DNA of 64,000 bases from Candidatus Limnocylindrales bacterium. GTDB taxonomy: Bacteria; Moduliflexota; Moduliflexia; Moduliflexales; JAUQPW01. The stretch covers positions 1-64,000 of the forward strand of contig DATMBG010000029.1 in the NCBI GenBank assembly GCA_035559535.1, read 5' to 3'. A program made the translations under genes and the position numbers. The notes under the pieces are model-generated. The model ran no database searches, was not told where the DNA came from, and worked only from the letters and a program-made list of their open reading frames with translations. Positions 45,285-53,646 of the stretch are shown piece by piece. Numbering within the stretch: position 1 is the stretch's first letter; each line of letters starts with the position of its first letter.

Positions 45285-46973
45285 TCAGCTTAAGTTCATG
45301 ATAACGCGGATCACGTCAATACTGAAGGTAGGATTGAGATCCATAACCACCAGCACTTCTCCTCGAATCTCCATGGCGCGATCTGCCGAGACGGTAAGTT
45401 TGTATCCGGTCAGAAATTCCCGGAGGATCAAATCCGATAGAAAGCTATCAAGGGTGGTGCGCAGGTTTTCCCTCACCCGCCTGTTGTTTAACTTGCCAAT
45501 ATATTGGTTTGCACCCAGGCGGGTACCTTCTTTAACGTAGTCCACGATCCGACGCAGGGTAATTTGTTTAAATGCTTCGTCATCGGTGGTAATCCCTTTA
45601 ACGACCCGGATACCCCGCTTTTTCTGTAGGGTAAGCACACGGTTTTGTACCAGCGCCTTCAGCTCACCGTAATTGTACTCCATGGCCAGATCCTCAATAC
45701 CGGCCAGGGTCTTATTGGTCAGGCTGATGTGGGGAGATAAAGAACTCAGCTTACCGGCTACAGCCGCTGCGGCAAAATAGGGGGGCAAATCTACTACCTG
45801 GCCGGTTTGAGGATCTTTTTCTCTAAGACCCGGTGCTACCAAAACAATCCGCTTATCGGCAATTTCGTTGGCATTCTCCAGGATCTTTTCCATTTCACTG
45901 CTATCGGTTCCAACCACGGCCATACGTTCACGACCCAGATTTTCCGTCTTTTCCACATGACCCAAAATGGCTGCTTTGATATCTGAGAATTTGAGTCCTG
46001 CGACCACCACGATTTGTACATTTTGCTCGACCAGGTTATCCAGAGCAGCCTGGAAATGACTTAAGGATACCGTTCCGTTCTCCCCCCCTGAAAAGGCCTC
46101 AAATCTTGGGGTTGTCTTGGGCAGGCCATCTCCTTTTGTTTCGACGACCTCTACCAATCTGGAAGGATTCTCTTCATCCTTAAGCCGTTGAGCCAGGTAA
46201 GAAATGCTGGGAACGATATAAACTTCCTGAGTATTGCCATATCGTAAGGTAACTTTTCGCAGGCTTTCTTTAGGTACCCAGTAGCTGGCCAGTACCTCTG
46301 CCGTTGAGGAGGGCGGGATCGCAAACGTCAGCGTACGATTGGTTGGATTCACCTGAACTACACTGGTAGAAGCCTGGGTTTGCTTAAGCTGATATTTTTT
46401 CGCTAATCCCTGCTCCAGGACTACTACACTGCCTATACTCGATTCTGCACCGTTACCACCTTCCGCGGCCTGCGGTTGAAGAATTTTCTGGGCTGAAAGC
46501 ACAAAAGATCCGTTACTGCGGGCAACCACTTCCTTACTGACGAGTTCCTGGACTTCAGCCTCCTCAATCCGAATCTGTAGTCGATTCCCCCAGGTACCCG
46601 GGGTCCTGGCTTTTAAGGTCAGAACCGGAGCATTACTTTCATTGGATATCTGATAGGTTGCTCCCCTGGCTGTTTTTTCGTCCAACACCCGTTGCGCATA
46701 AACGGTACGGGCTCCATTATCAAAGAGAAATTTGAGGGCTCGAACTAGGGTGAGATTACTTTCCCCTCCTTTCAGGTCCCATTCCTCTATTTCCCCAAAC
46801 CTGGCCCGCCCTTCCTCAAAACTACTCAGGTTTTCGATCTTACTACTTCCCATCTCAGCCGTTCCGATAATACCCACGTTTCCCGTAGCAATAGCTCCAA
46901 TGGTCAGAAGCCCTTCAGCCCGGACCTCGATGTAAGTACCGGGAAGGATAGTTTCCGTAATAACTTCGGCCAT
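45285..46973 (-). CDS. Contractile tail sheath protein
   Basis: The 562-residue protein is a tail sheath subunit. It shows the family N-terminus (LPGTYIEVRAEG, GNVGIIGTAEMGS, NLVRALKFLFDNGARTVYAQRV analogue). The conserved C-terminal domain contains FKQITLRRIVDYVKEGTRLGANQYIGKLNNRRVRENLR and a final beta segment, RGEVLVVMDLNPTFSIDVIRVIMNLS. These parts interlock subunits and contract. The central variable domain (about 160-330) is exposed. It lies immediately downstream of the DUF4255 gene. Confidence 0.92.
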   Translation of the reverse strand: MAEVITETILPGTYIEVRAEGLLTIGAIATGNVGIIGTAEMGSSKIENLSSFEEGRARFGEIEEWDLKGGESNLTLVRALKFLFDNGARTVYAQRVLDEKTARGATYQISNESNAPVLTLKARTPGTWGNRLQIRIEEAEVQELVSKEVVARSNGSFVLSAQKILQPQAAEGGNGAESSIGSVVVLEQGLAKKYQLKQTQASTSVVQVNPTNRTLTFAIPPSSTAEVLASYWVPKESLRKVTLRYGNTQEVYIVPSISYLAQRLKDEENPSRLVEVVETKGDGLPKTTPRFEAFSGGENGTVSLSHFQAALDNLVEQNVQIVVVAGLKFSDIKAAILGHVEKTENLGRERMAVVGTDSSEMEKILENANEIADKRIVLVAPGLREKDPQTGQVVDLPPYFAAAAVAGKLSSLSPHISLTNKTLAGIEDLAMEYNYGELKALVQNRVLTLQKKRGIRVVKGITTDDEAFKQITLRRIVDYVKEGTRLGANQYIGKLNNRRVRENLRTTLDSFLSDLILREFLTGYKLTVSADRAMEIRGEVLVVMDLNPTFSIDVIRVIMNLS

Positions 46974-46985
46974 AAGGATACCTCT

Positions 46986-47570
46986 CTAGGTTTTGTTGGT
47001 TGACGGTGGAACAGAGTAGGTCAAACGTCCTCGTTTGATAACTAATGACTCCGGGGGATGTTGCCCCATATCCACATCAATTCTCTTAATAAGACCGCTG
47101 CTCACTTCCCGACCTTCCTCAGACTCAAATACAAATCTGTAGCCTAAGGGTTGTTTCCAAACAGGGAAGGGTGAGCCAACCGATGGATGATGTAACACGT
47201 TTTCCACAGGCTCCAGACGTGCAGGCTGGAGCTTCACGAATCCTTTTTGTTTTAACAAGGCAGGATTGAATTTCAATTTATTTTGAAGTTTTTCGGAAAT
47301 TTCCTGGACCGAATCCCCGTTGTTGGCCCATATCTCCAGCATCAAGAAGCCCCTGTAGGTCTCTTCCAACACTTCGCCTTTCTCCCCATCTCCGGTACGA
47401 ATCAAACGCCCGATTCCTGTGCCCTTATAATCTTCAATGGTTAGGGACATGACAACGGCTGGAATCTCGCTGCCGGTGGAAGGTTTCTTCACTCCCAAGC
47501 TTCCGGCAGATAACACAGGCTCCGGAGAAGCAGATAAAACTTCCACAAGTCTATCAATTATCCGGTACAT
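46986..47570 (-). CDS. DUF4255-family tail terminator (Pvc16/Afp16-like)
   Basis: The 194-residue protein begins MYRIIDRLVEVLSASPEPV. It has VVMSLTIEDYKGTGIGRLI, a beta stretch FLMLEIWANNGDSVQEISEKL and a C-terminal strand region (YRFVFESEEGREV). It resembles the DUF4255 proteins (Pvc16/Afp16) that cap tube and sheath at the tail end distal to the baseplate in extracellular injection systems. Its position immediately before the sheath gene supports this role. The C-terminal basic tail after residue 160 is variable. Confidence 0.7.
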   Translation of the reverse strand: MYRIIDRLVEVLSASPEPVLSAGSLGVKKPSTGSEIPAVVMSLTIEDYKGTGIGRLIRTGDGEKGEVLEETYRGFLMLEIWANNGDSVQEISEKLQNKLKFNPALLKQKGFVKLQPARLEPVENVLHHPSVGSPFPVWKQPLGYRFVFESEEGREVSSGLIKRIDVDMGQHPPESLVIKRGRLTYSVPPSTNKT

Positions 47571-47596
47571 CCTCCCGTTAACTCAAATAGACAGGT

Positions 47597-47923
47597 TTAG
47601 GGTTCTAATTCCTTTTTCCCCTGGGTTTTGTCGGTCAGTTCACGTAAAAATACCTTTATTTCTTTCAACCGATTTTTATTCAGTCCGTAGATTTTTGGAG
47701 AAGGGAGGATTTCTCGTTTTATCAACCATCCCTTTGAGACCAAAAAATCAAGGACTTCTTGAACGGCTTTTCCATCTATTTTAGCCTGACTTTTTGGAGT
47801 CCACCACTTGAGAATCCCTTCCAGGGTATCTTTTGCGTCAGGGTGTTCGGTTAAGTAATGGAGAATTTCTTCAATCAATTTCTGACGAGCCCTGAAAGAT
47901 TCTTTTTCCTTTGGAGAATTCAT
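47597..47923 (-). CDS. Small unknown protein, first gene of the injection operon
   Basis: The 108-residue protein has helices and a possible winged-helix arrangement (LIEEILHYLTEHPDAKDTLEGILKWW, GKAVQEVLDFLVSKGWLIKREILPSPKIYGLN). It could be a small regulator or adaptor; I do not recognise a family. It is the first gene after the sigma-54 promoter. Its ATG lies only about 2-3 bases beyond the expected transcription start and no ribosome-binding site is visible. It may therefore be leaderless or may start at an internal TTG (codon 16). Confidence 0.55.
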   Translation of the reverse strand: MNSPKEKESFRARQKLIEEILHYLTEHPDAKDTLEGILKWWTPKSQAKIDGKAVQEVLDFLVSKGWLIKREILPSPKIYGLNKNRLKEIKVFLRELTDKTQGKKELEP

Positions 47924-47935
47924 ATGTGACAGAGA

Positions 47936-47951
47936 AGCAAATAGAATACCA
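47936..47951 (-). promoter_or_regulatory. Sigma-54 promoter of the injection-system operon
   Basis: On the minus strand the sequence is TGGTATTCTATTTGCT. It has the invariant GG and GC with ten bases between them, and matches the sigma-54 consensus TGGYRYRNNNNTTGCW at all but one defined position. It lies just upstream of the first operon gene and downstream of the sigma-54 activator gene. Confidence 0.75.
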
Positions 47952-48084
47952 GGTAAATTTGATTTTTAACCCCTTCATTTATAAGAACTTCTGGCTCCCT
48001 CTGAAGGGGATATGGCTTATGAACCCCACCGGTTTTTCGGTTGTTTTTCCAGGAAATCCCCTGGGGTAGAAGAAAAGAGAAATG

Positions 48085-48100
48085 GAGGTAAATTTACCTC
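48085..48100. promoter_or_regulatory. Perfect 16-bp palindrome, candidate activator site
   Basis: GAGGTAAATTTACCTC is a perfect palindrome centred about 149 bases upstream of the sigma-54 promoter, a typical enhancer distance. A half-site-like AGGTAAATTT recurs at 47951-47960, next to the promoter. The adjacent activator gene's product is the likely binder (inference). Confidence 0.65.
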
Positions 48101-48189
48101 AGAAAGTGAGGGATACTTACCGCAGTTTCTGAATCCAGAAAGGGGGGGTTGAATCAAAGGGATGGGGCTACAGGAAAAGATGGATCCGG

Positions 48190-49584
48190 TTAAGTTCGAA
48201 AGGTATCTCGATGCAGGTTATATTTGTGAAGAAGACGTTGGAAAGTCCGACGTTCTTTTTTAGCCTGTTTGGCTGCCCGGGAGATATTTCCCTTATGGAC
48301 CATCAAAAGGTGAGTCAGATAAGTCTGCTCGAATTGTCGGATGACCCGAGCTTTGGCTTCCTGGAAGGATTCCCCGGTTGGAGCTTCATTACAATAGGAA
48401 AAGGGGAGTTCGATGTCATGGGGTTGGAGAATCAGGGCAGACGTCAGAATGACTGCTCGTTGAATCGTACCTTCCAGTTCTCGGATGTTTCCGGGCCAGG
48501 GATAGGTCAGAAGTTTTTGTAAAGCAGCGGGAGAAAAGCAAAGAGACCCTCGACCATATCGTTTTCCATATTGGGCGAGAAAGTGATGGGCCAGCAGGGG
48601 AATGTCTTCCATTCGTTCCCGAAGGGGGGGAAGGTGAAGGAAAAGAACATTCAAACGATAGTAAAGATCTTCTCGAAACTGCCTGGTCTGAATCTGCTGC
48701 CTCAGATCGGCATTGGTGGCGGCGATGATCCGAACGTCGGCGGTTAAGCTTTTGGAAGTGCCCAGGGGGCGGTACTCTCGATCTTGCAAGAAACGTAACA
48801 GTTTAACCTGTGCGGAAACACTCAAACTATCCACCTCATCCAGGAAAAGGGTTCCACCCTCTGCCTCGGCCAGAAGACCCTTCTCTGTCGAAGAGGCATC
48901 GGTAAAAGCTCCCTTTACGTGCCCGAAGAGTTCATTTTCAATCAAATGCTCCGGCAGGGCCCCGCAGTTAACCGGGATAAACGGTTTTCCTCGCCTCGGA
49001 CTTTGATAATGGATCGCCCGGGCTACCAGTTCTTTACCGGTTCCAGTCTCGCCTGAAATCAAAACCATGGCATCGGAGGAAGCAATTCCAGGAATCTTTT
49101 CAATCACTTGCAGAAAAGATTTACTTTCACCGATCAAGGTCTCCCGATAAGGTGGTAGATTGATCTCTCCAGCCTGAGAGGTAAAGGAGGTTTTTCTTTT
49201 ACTTTGAAAAACGCGTTGAACCCGTAAATAAAGGTCTGTTTCATTGAACGGACAGGAAAGAAAATCGTCTAGATTCTCCAGCAGGAGCTGAAACGCAGAG
49301 GGGGAAGTGGTTTCTCCGGGACAAAAAAGACCGAAAATAGGAACCGAATTCCAGCTTCTTCTGAGAAACTGGATCATTTCAGCAGAATTCTCCACTAAAG
49401 AAGGCCGAAAGAGGATCATATCCAGGGAAAAGGATACCTTCTTAGGTGGAAAACGGGTTGTGGTGTAAATTTGAGGTTTCATAGCAGATAGGGAATTACT
49501 TATTTGCTCAACCAGTCGCTTACAAGGATTTATAGAACATCTGTCTGGATCCAGGTCGATGAGTAAAATATGTGAGAAATCCAT
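48190..49584 (-). CDS. Sigma-54-dependent activator with degenerate receiver domain
   Basis: The 464-residue NtrC-class activator has a receiver-like N-terminus (1-128), an AAA+ domain (about 150-390) and a C-terminal Fis-type HTH (about 437-458; GNISRAAKQAKKERRTFQRLL). Walker A is GETGTGKE (178-185) and the sigma-54 contact loop is GAFTDA (225-230). Arg fingers are in the RQFREDLYYRLNVL region. In the receiver the usual phospho-Asp strand reads SLDMILFRPSL and the conserved Lys is Cys111 (LSCPF), so phosphorylation control is probably lost. It is immediately upstream of the sigma-54 promoter and is the evident regulator of the injection operon. Confidence 0.9.
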   Translation of the reverse strand: MDFSHILLIDLDPDRCSINPCKRLVEQISNSLSAMKPQIYTTTRFPPKKVSFSLDMILFRPSLVENSAEMIQFLRRSWNSVPIFGLFCPGETTSPSAFQLLLENLDDFLSCPFNETDLYLRVQRVFQSKRKTSFTSQAGEINLPPYRETLIGESKSFLQVIEKIPGIASSDAMVLISGETGTGKELVARAIHYQSPRRGKPFIPVNCGALPEHLIENELFGHVKGAFTDASSTEKGLLAEAEGGTLFLDEVDSLSVSAQVKLLRFLQDREYRPLGTSKSLTADVRIIAATNADLRQQIQTRQFREDLYYRLNVLFLHLPPLRERMEDIPLLAHHFLAQYGKRYGRGSLCFSPAALQKLLTYPWPGNIRELEGTIQRAVILTSALILQPHDIELPFSYCNEAPTGESFQEAKARVIRQFEQTYLTHLLMVHKGNISRAAKQAKKERRTFQRLLHKYNLHRDTFRT

Positions 49585-50202
49585 TTTGCCCTCCTTTTAC
49601 CTATCCAGGGTATGGATTCTGTCTCGTAATAAAGTAGGACCCTTAAAAATCACCCGGGTGTAATCTTTCCAGACACTCCCCTCGACCTTATTGAGGTCCT
49701 ACCCCCGGATCTTTGGGTTCCGGGGGATCTGATTCTAGGAACCCTTTCAGAGCTTCTGGGGTTATGGAGTCTAGACTGTTCAATTTTATCCTGTTTCCAT
49801 ACTTTGACCTCCCTTTACCCGGGATGAAGTTTTTGCCTTTTGAGATAACTCAAGCAAGCCTTATACCACTTTTAACAGGGAGAACCTGATCCCTTATCCC
49901 TTCCGACGCGGGAAGGGGGAACTTGGGAATGACCTGGGTTCCCACTCCCCCTCCTTTCCCTCGCAGGGAAGGAGAAGTGACGAGGCGTCTGCGCACACAG
50001 AGGGTCAAGCTTTTCTGTCTTATTCCGGCGCATATGGAGAAGGGAGAAGGGGACAAGGAATTACAGGAGGGCACTTCCTTTTCCGATAGTCTCTATTATA
50101 GAGACAAAAAAATTCAATTTTTGTCCGGGTAACTTATCCTGGGCTTATGACATGTTTCTGCTTTGAAGACAGAATGTTTCTTTAAAAGAGACAAGGATGG
50201 CC
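49585..50202. other. Intergenic region upstream of the activator gene, 618 bp
   Basis: It holds a perfect 10-bp palindrome CACCCGGGTG at 49651-49660. A hairpin pairs CCCCCGGA with TCCGGGGG (49702-49709 and 49719-49726). A cluster of GC-rich hairpin repeats spans 49890-49990 (CCCTTCCGACGCGGGAAGGG type). No gene is evident. The activator's own promoter presumably lies at its left end. Confidence 0.55.
49702..49726. other. Hairpin upstream of the sigma-54 activator gene
   Basis: CCCCCGGA and TCCGGGGG pair perfectly around a nine-base loop. On neither strand does a run of T follow. It could be a transcription-control element or a dispersed repeat remnant. Confidence 0.4.
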
Positions 50203-50415
50203 TTACGATGGTAAGGGCGACCGGCCGGTCACCTCTCTCATCTGTGATTCGTCTTCCCACAGTTTCAGTATCGTATAGCCGTCGGATAAAAGCACGGTAA
50301 ATTTGTCTCTATACAAGGGTTCAAATCCCAGGTCGGTTGTATAAAACTTGATCCAGGTCTCCAGATCAGTTACCTGGAGTTTAATATAATGTTCTTCATG
50401 ATTGCTTAGATTCAT
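50203..50415 (-). CDS. Half-length VOC (glyoxalase-like) protein
   Basis: The 70-residue product has the first half of a vicinal-oxygen-chelate fold: HYIKLQVTDLETWIKFYTTDLGFEPLYRDKFTVLL then GYTILKLWEDES. VOC proteins of this type are usually 110-130 residues, so the second beta-alpha-beta module with further metal ligands is missing. AGAGGG lies about six bases before the ATG. It could be a functional dimerising half-protein or the remnant of a longer gene. No continuation is visible in the next 60 bases in any frame. Confidence 0.5.
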   Translation of the reverse strand: MNLSNHEEHYIKLQVTDLETWIKFYTTDLGFEPLYRDKFTVLLSDGYTILKLWEDESQMREVTGRSPLPS

Positions 50416-51080
50416 AGTTTTGCCCTCTAAAATCTAAACAGGAAGATAAATTACAACTATTTTCATATATCTCTATCGCAATGATCATACCAACTGGATT
50501 AAAAGGTTTCTTTTCCTATGAAAACCCCATAGAAGGGAGATTTTTACCATTCTTGACCAATAACCGAAGTAAAAGGTTATTTTTTTTATGAAATTTATTT
50601 CATAAAGTCTGAATTATTTATCAGTTTTGTATTACTTTTATTCTTCATAAGATCAGTTGATAAGTTTATACTTATCTCAATCTTGTTAAATTACCGAACA
50701 AGTTTCAGTGGGGTGACCCGTTTGGAGTAAATAGGATCTTTTAAGGTTAGAATCTCCTTTAACGGTATCGAGTTATCCTTCCAAGCGTTTGGTAATTTCC
50801 TTTCTAGGAGTCTATAAAGATGATAAAAGTATAAACAAAAGGGTCTTTAACAGCTAAAACTGTCTAATAGTATCGGCAAGGCCATCCAGAGTTGGAAACA
50901 GAGATGAAAAATTTTATAGCTACGTTTCTTATTGACACCGGCAGGAGTCAAGATACAATAAAGGTATTTTTACAGTTAATCTCCCGGAGAGGTCGAGAGG
51001 GGAGGAAAGGGATAGAATTTCCTGGGAGTTTTTAAATGTTCGGACAGCTTTAAAATAAAACCGATTAAAGGAGGACGGAG
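50416..51080. other. AT-rich intergenic region, 665 bp
   Basis: There is no gene of note. The region 50440-50700 is AT-rich with no repeats. A strong sigma-70 promoter lies at 50932-50959. Confidence 0.5.
50932..50959 (+). promoter_or_regulatory. Sigma-70 promoter of the monooxygenase operon
   Basis: TTGACA (50932-50937) and TACAAT (50954-50959) are separated by 16 bases. The gene starts about 120 bases further at 51081, leaving a 5' leader of roughly 115 bases. Confidence 0.7.
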
Positions 51081-52346
51081 ATGAAGATCTCGATGTTTCA
51101 TCTGATGCCGTATCGGGATCTCCCGGTCGATTTTGAACGGCGGTATCATTCCGTATGGGTGGATCCCCCCTGGTGGGAGCTGGCAGATGCCCAAAAGGTT
51201 GGGCAGTATTACAACTGGACCTTGGATGAGTTGATTTATGCCGCTCAGGCTGGTCTGGATGGGATTTGCGTCAATGAGCATCATCAGAACGCCTATGGTT
51301 TTATGGCCAGTCCCAATTTAATGGGTTCGGTGCTGGCCCGGGCCACCCATAGTATGGATGTAGCCATTGTACAGATGGGATCGACCCTTCCCACCACGAT
51401 CCCCCCCATTCGCATTGCAGAAGAATATGGTATGTTAGATTGTATCAGTGGAGGCCGTTTAGTGGCCGGGATGCCCCTGGGTACCTCCATGGATGCTAAT
51501 CTCTGCTATGGGATTTCTCCCATGGAACAACGGGAGCGTTATTATGAAGCCCATGATCTTATTCTAAAGGCCTGGCAAGCCAAAGAAATTTTTGCCTGGA
51601 ATGGCAAGTATTACCAACTCCCCATGGTGAATCTTTGGCCCCGTCCCATTCAACAACCCCATCCGCCCATCTGGGTACCGGGTCTTGGGAGTCTGAGTAC
51701 CTGGGATTTCGTTACCCGACAGGATTATTGCTATTGTTACCTGAGCTACTACGGCAGTAAACTGAGTCAACGGATCATGGATGGATTCTGGGAATTTGTC
51801 GAAGTCCGGGGACTTGAGCCTAATCCTTATCGGGCAGGATTTCTGCAACTGGTGGTTGTTTCCGAGACAGATGCCCGGGCTGAGGCCGAATACTTTCCCC
51901 ACATTCGCTACTTCTACAACAAATGTCTCCATATTGCGCCGGAATTCTACCTGGCGCCGGGTTATCTGGATTACCGTAGTCTGGAAAATTCCCTCAAGAA
52001 GGGTTTTATAAAAACTCAGCGGGAGATTAGAGAGAAGATTCATCATTGGCAGTATAAAGATTTTGTAGAAAACGGATTGGTCATTGGAGGTAGTCCGATT
52101 TCTGTACGGGAACAGTTGGAAGAGGCGATCCGGAATCTCCGGGTTGGTAACCTAATGGTCTTATTACATATCGGTTCTATGCCCCATGATCTGACCTTGA
52201 AGAACATAGAACTCTTTAGTAAAGAGGTTTTCCCCCATCTGCAGGATCTCTGGGACGATCAATGGGAGAACAAGTGGTGGCCGGTTCAACTGCGTAAGAG
52301 GCGCCAACCTGTGGGTGGAGCCTCCAATAGTAAAATATCTTTTTAA
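51081..52346 (+). CDS. Luciferase-like (LLM) flavin-dependent monooxygenase
   Basis: The 421-residue protein matches the bacterial luciferase-like TIM-barrel oxidoreductases, which use reduced FMN or F420. Typical features are the N-terminal strand ISMFHLMPYRDLP, GICVNEHHQNAYGF, the conserved GGRLVAGMPLGTS and PHPPIWVPGLGS. The first strand and the NEHH motif fit long-chain or aromatic-substrate members. It has a strong upstream promoter and AAAGGAGGACGGAG before the ATG. It forms an operon with the alpha/beta hydrolase that follows, so the pair probably oxidises and then hydrolyses one substrate. That substrate is unknown. Confidence 0.85.
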   Translation: MKISMFHLMPYRDLPVDFERRYHSVWVDPPWWELADAQKVGQYYNWTLDELIYAAQAGLDGICVNEHHQNAYGFMASPNLMGSVLARATHSMDVAIVQMGSTLPTTIPPIRIAEEYGMLDCISGGRLVAGMPLGTSMDANLCYGISPMEQRERYYEAHDLILKAWQAKEIFAWNGKYYQLPMVNLWPRPIQQPHPPIWVPGLGSLSTWDFVTRQDYCYCYLSYYGSKLSQRIMDGFWEFVEVRGLEPNPYRAGFLQLVVVSETDARAEAEYFPHIRYFYNKCLHIAPEFYLAPGYLDYRSLENSLKKGFIKTQREIREKIHHWQYKDFVENGLVIGGSPISVREQLEEAIRNLRVGNLMVLLHIGSMPHDLTLKNIELFSKEVFPHLQDLWDDQWENKWWPVQLRKRRQPVGGASNSKISF

Positions 52347-52359
52347 AGGAAAAATCAAG

Positions 52360-53157
52360 ATGATAACGGTGAAAGAACAAACTGTGAAGGTGTGGGGGGA
52401 TCAGATTCAATCCCGGATTAAAATGGCAGGGGAGGGATCTCCCCTGGTTTTCTTGCATAATGCCTACGGCCTGGTTTGGGACCCATTCCTGGATAGCCTG
52501 GCTCAACATTATACGGTCTATGCACCTGAACATCCCGGGACAACACCGGGTAACTCCGAGGCCATTCGATTTTTAGATAACCTTTGGGATCTGGTGCTAT
52601 ATTATTATGAACTCTTTGACCAACTCGGCTTGCAAGCCCCGGCCGTTGTAGGGCATTCTTTCGGAGGTATGGTGGCTGCTGAGGTGGCCGCCACCAACCC
52701 GGATCGGGTGAGCCATTTAGTGTTAATCAGCCCCATAGGGTTATGGCGCGACGATACGCCGGTTAAGAATTGGATGTCCATGGCACCTGAAGCGGTGGCC
52801 AGAGCCGTCTTCTATGATCCTGAAGGACCCTTGGCAACCCGATTTCTGTCCGTGCCGGACGATCCCCAGGCCCAGGTAGAGGTCCAGATTCAGAGGATTT
52901 GGACGTTGGGTTGTACAGGTAAGTTTGTCTGGCCTATTCCAGATAAAGGACTTAAGAAGCGTCTGCATCGTATCCATGCACCTACTCTCATCATCTGGGG
53001 CCAACAGGATGGGCTGGTATCCCCCGTCTATGCTCGGGAATTTGCCCATTATATTGCCCATGCCCGGGTAGAGATCCTGGATAAGGCAGCTCACATGCCT
53101 CACCTCGAGCAGCTTACAACCGTTTCCCATCTGATACGAGATTTCTTACAAAGATAG
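52360..53157 (+). CDS. Alpha/beta-fold hydrolase paired with the monooxygenase
   Basis: The 265-residue protein has an alpha/beta hydrolase fold. The nucleophile elbow is GHSFGG, the acid is in IIWGQQDGLVSP and the base His is in KAAHMPHLEQ. HNAYGLVWDPF is the oxyanion region. The ATG at 52360 has AAAGGA nine bases upstream; a GTG at 52315 would lie inside the monooxygenase gene. The family includes C-C bond hydrolases and esterases. Gene order implies it acts on the product of the monooxygenase. A second hydrolase follows at 53647 with no detected link. Confidence 0.85.
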   Translation: MITVKEQTVKVWGDQIQSRIKMAGEGSPLVFLHNAYGLVWDPFLDSLAQHYTVYAPEHPGTTPGNSEAIRFLDNLWDLVLYYYELFDQLGLQAPAVVGHSFGGMVAAEVAATNPDRVSHLVLISPIGLWRDDTPVKNWMSMAPEAVARAVFYDPEGPLATRFLSVPDDPQAQVEVQIQRIWTLGCTGKFVWPIPDKGLKKRLHRIHAPTLIIWGQQDGLVSPVYAREFAHYIAHARVEILDKAAHMPHLEQLTTVSHLIRDFLQR

Positions 53158-53646
53158 GAGGAGAAAGTCCAAAGGATATTACCTCGTAAAGTTAATCTGG
53201 ATAAATCCTTAAAAGCTCCGTCAAGAACTGATTGTTTAGGGTAGGTCCAACGTCTCGTTTGACTCCCCCAGAAGCGATCTGGGTTAGATTTGTTCCGAAC
53301 CAGTCGTACTCCTCGTGGAGCTTTCTCTCATAGGGTTGGAGAACTGTTTTGCTACAGGCAGATTCCCCCTAGCGGGGTTTTTAAGGTACATTGAAACTAA
53401 CCTTACAAGGTATTATTACCTTGTAAGGTTAAATTTAAATAGTTATTCCACCCTCACCCCCAACCCCCTCTCCCGAAGCCTCGGGAGAGGGGGTTCACCT
53501 GGAGCCGGCCCGGAGATCTTCCCGCTTCCTTCTCCGACAGCGTGGGAGAGGGGCCGGGGTGAGGGGGAAGAGGAGTAACCGGAGTTAACTTTACAAAGTG
53601 CTACCTTATAGGAAAGGTTTGAATCTATAAGAAAGGAGAAAAAACT
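53158..53646. repeat. Repeat-rich intergenic region, 489 bp
   Basis: A fragment of the dispersed GTCAAACGAGACGTT repeat lies on the minus strand at 53248-53264. A cluster of GC-rich hairpins at 53450-53580 includes CCTCTCCCGAAGCCTCGGGA. Frames here, such as the one at 53315-53578, are made of these repeats and I do not call a gene. Confidence 0.65.

Noticed and set aside
22540-49584. Complete prophage
   Set aside because: No capsid, portal, terminase, integrase, replication or lysis genes; only tail genes plus a sigma-54 activator.
53315-53578. 87-codon frame between the two hydrolase genes
   Set aside because: It is composed of GC-rich hairpin repeats and lacks a ribosome-binding site.
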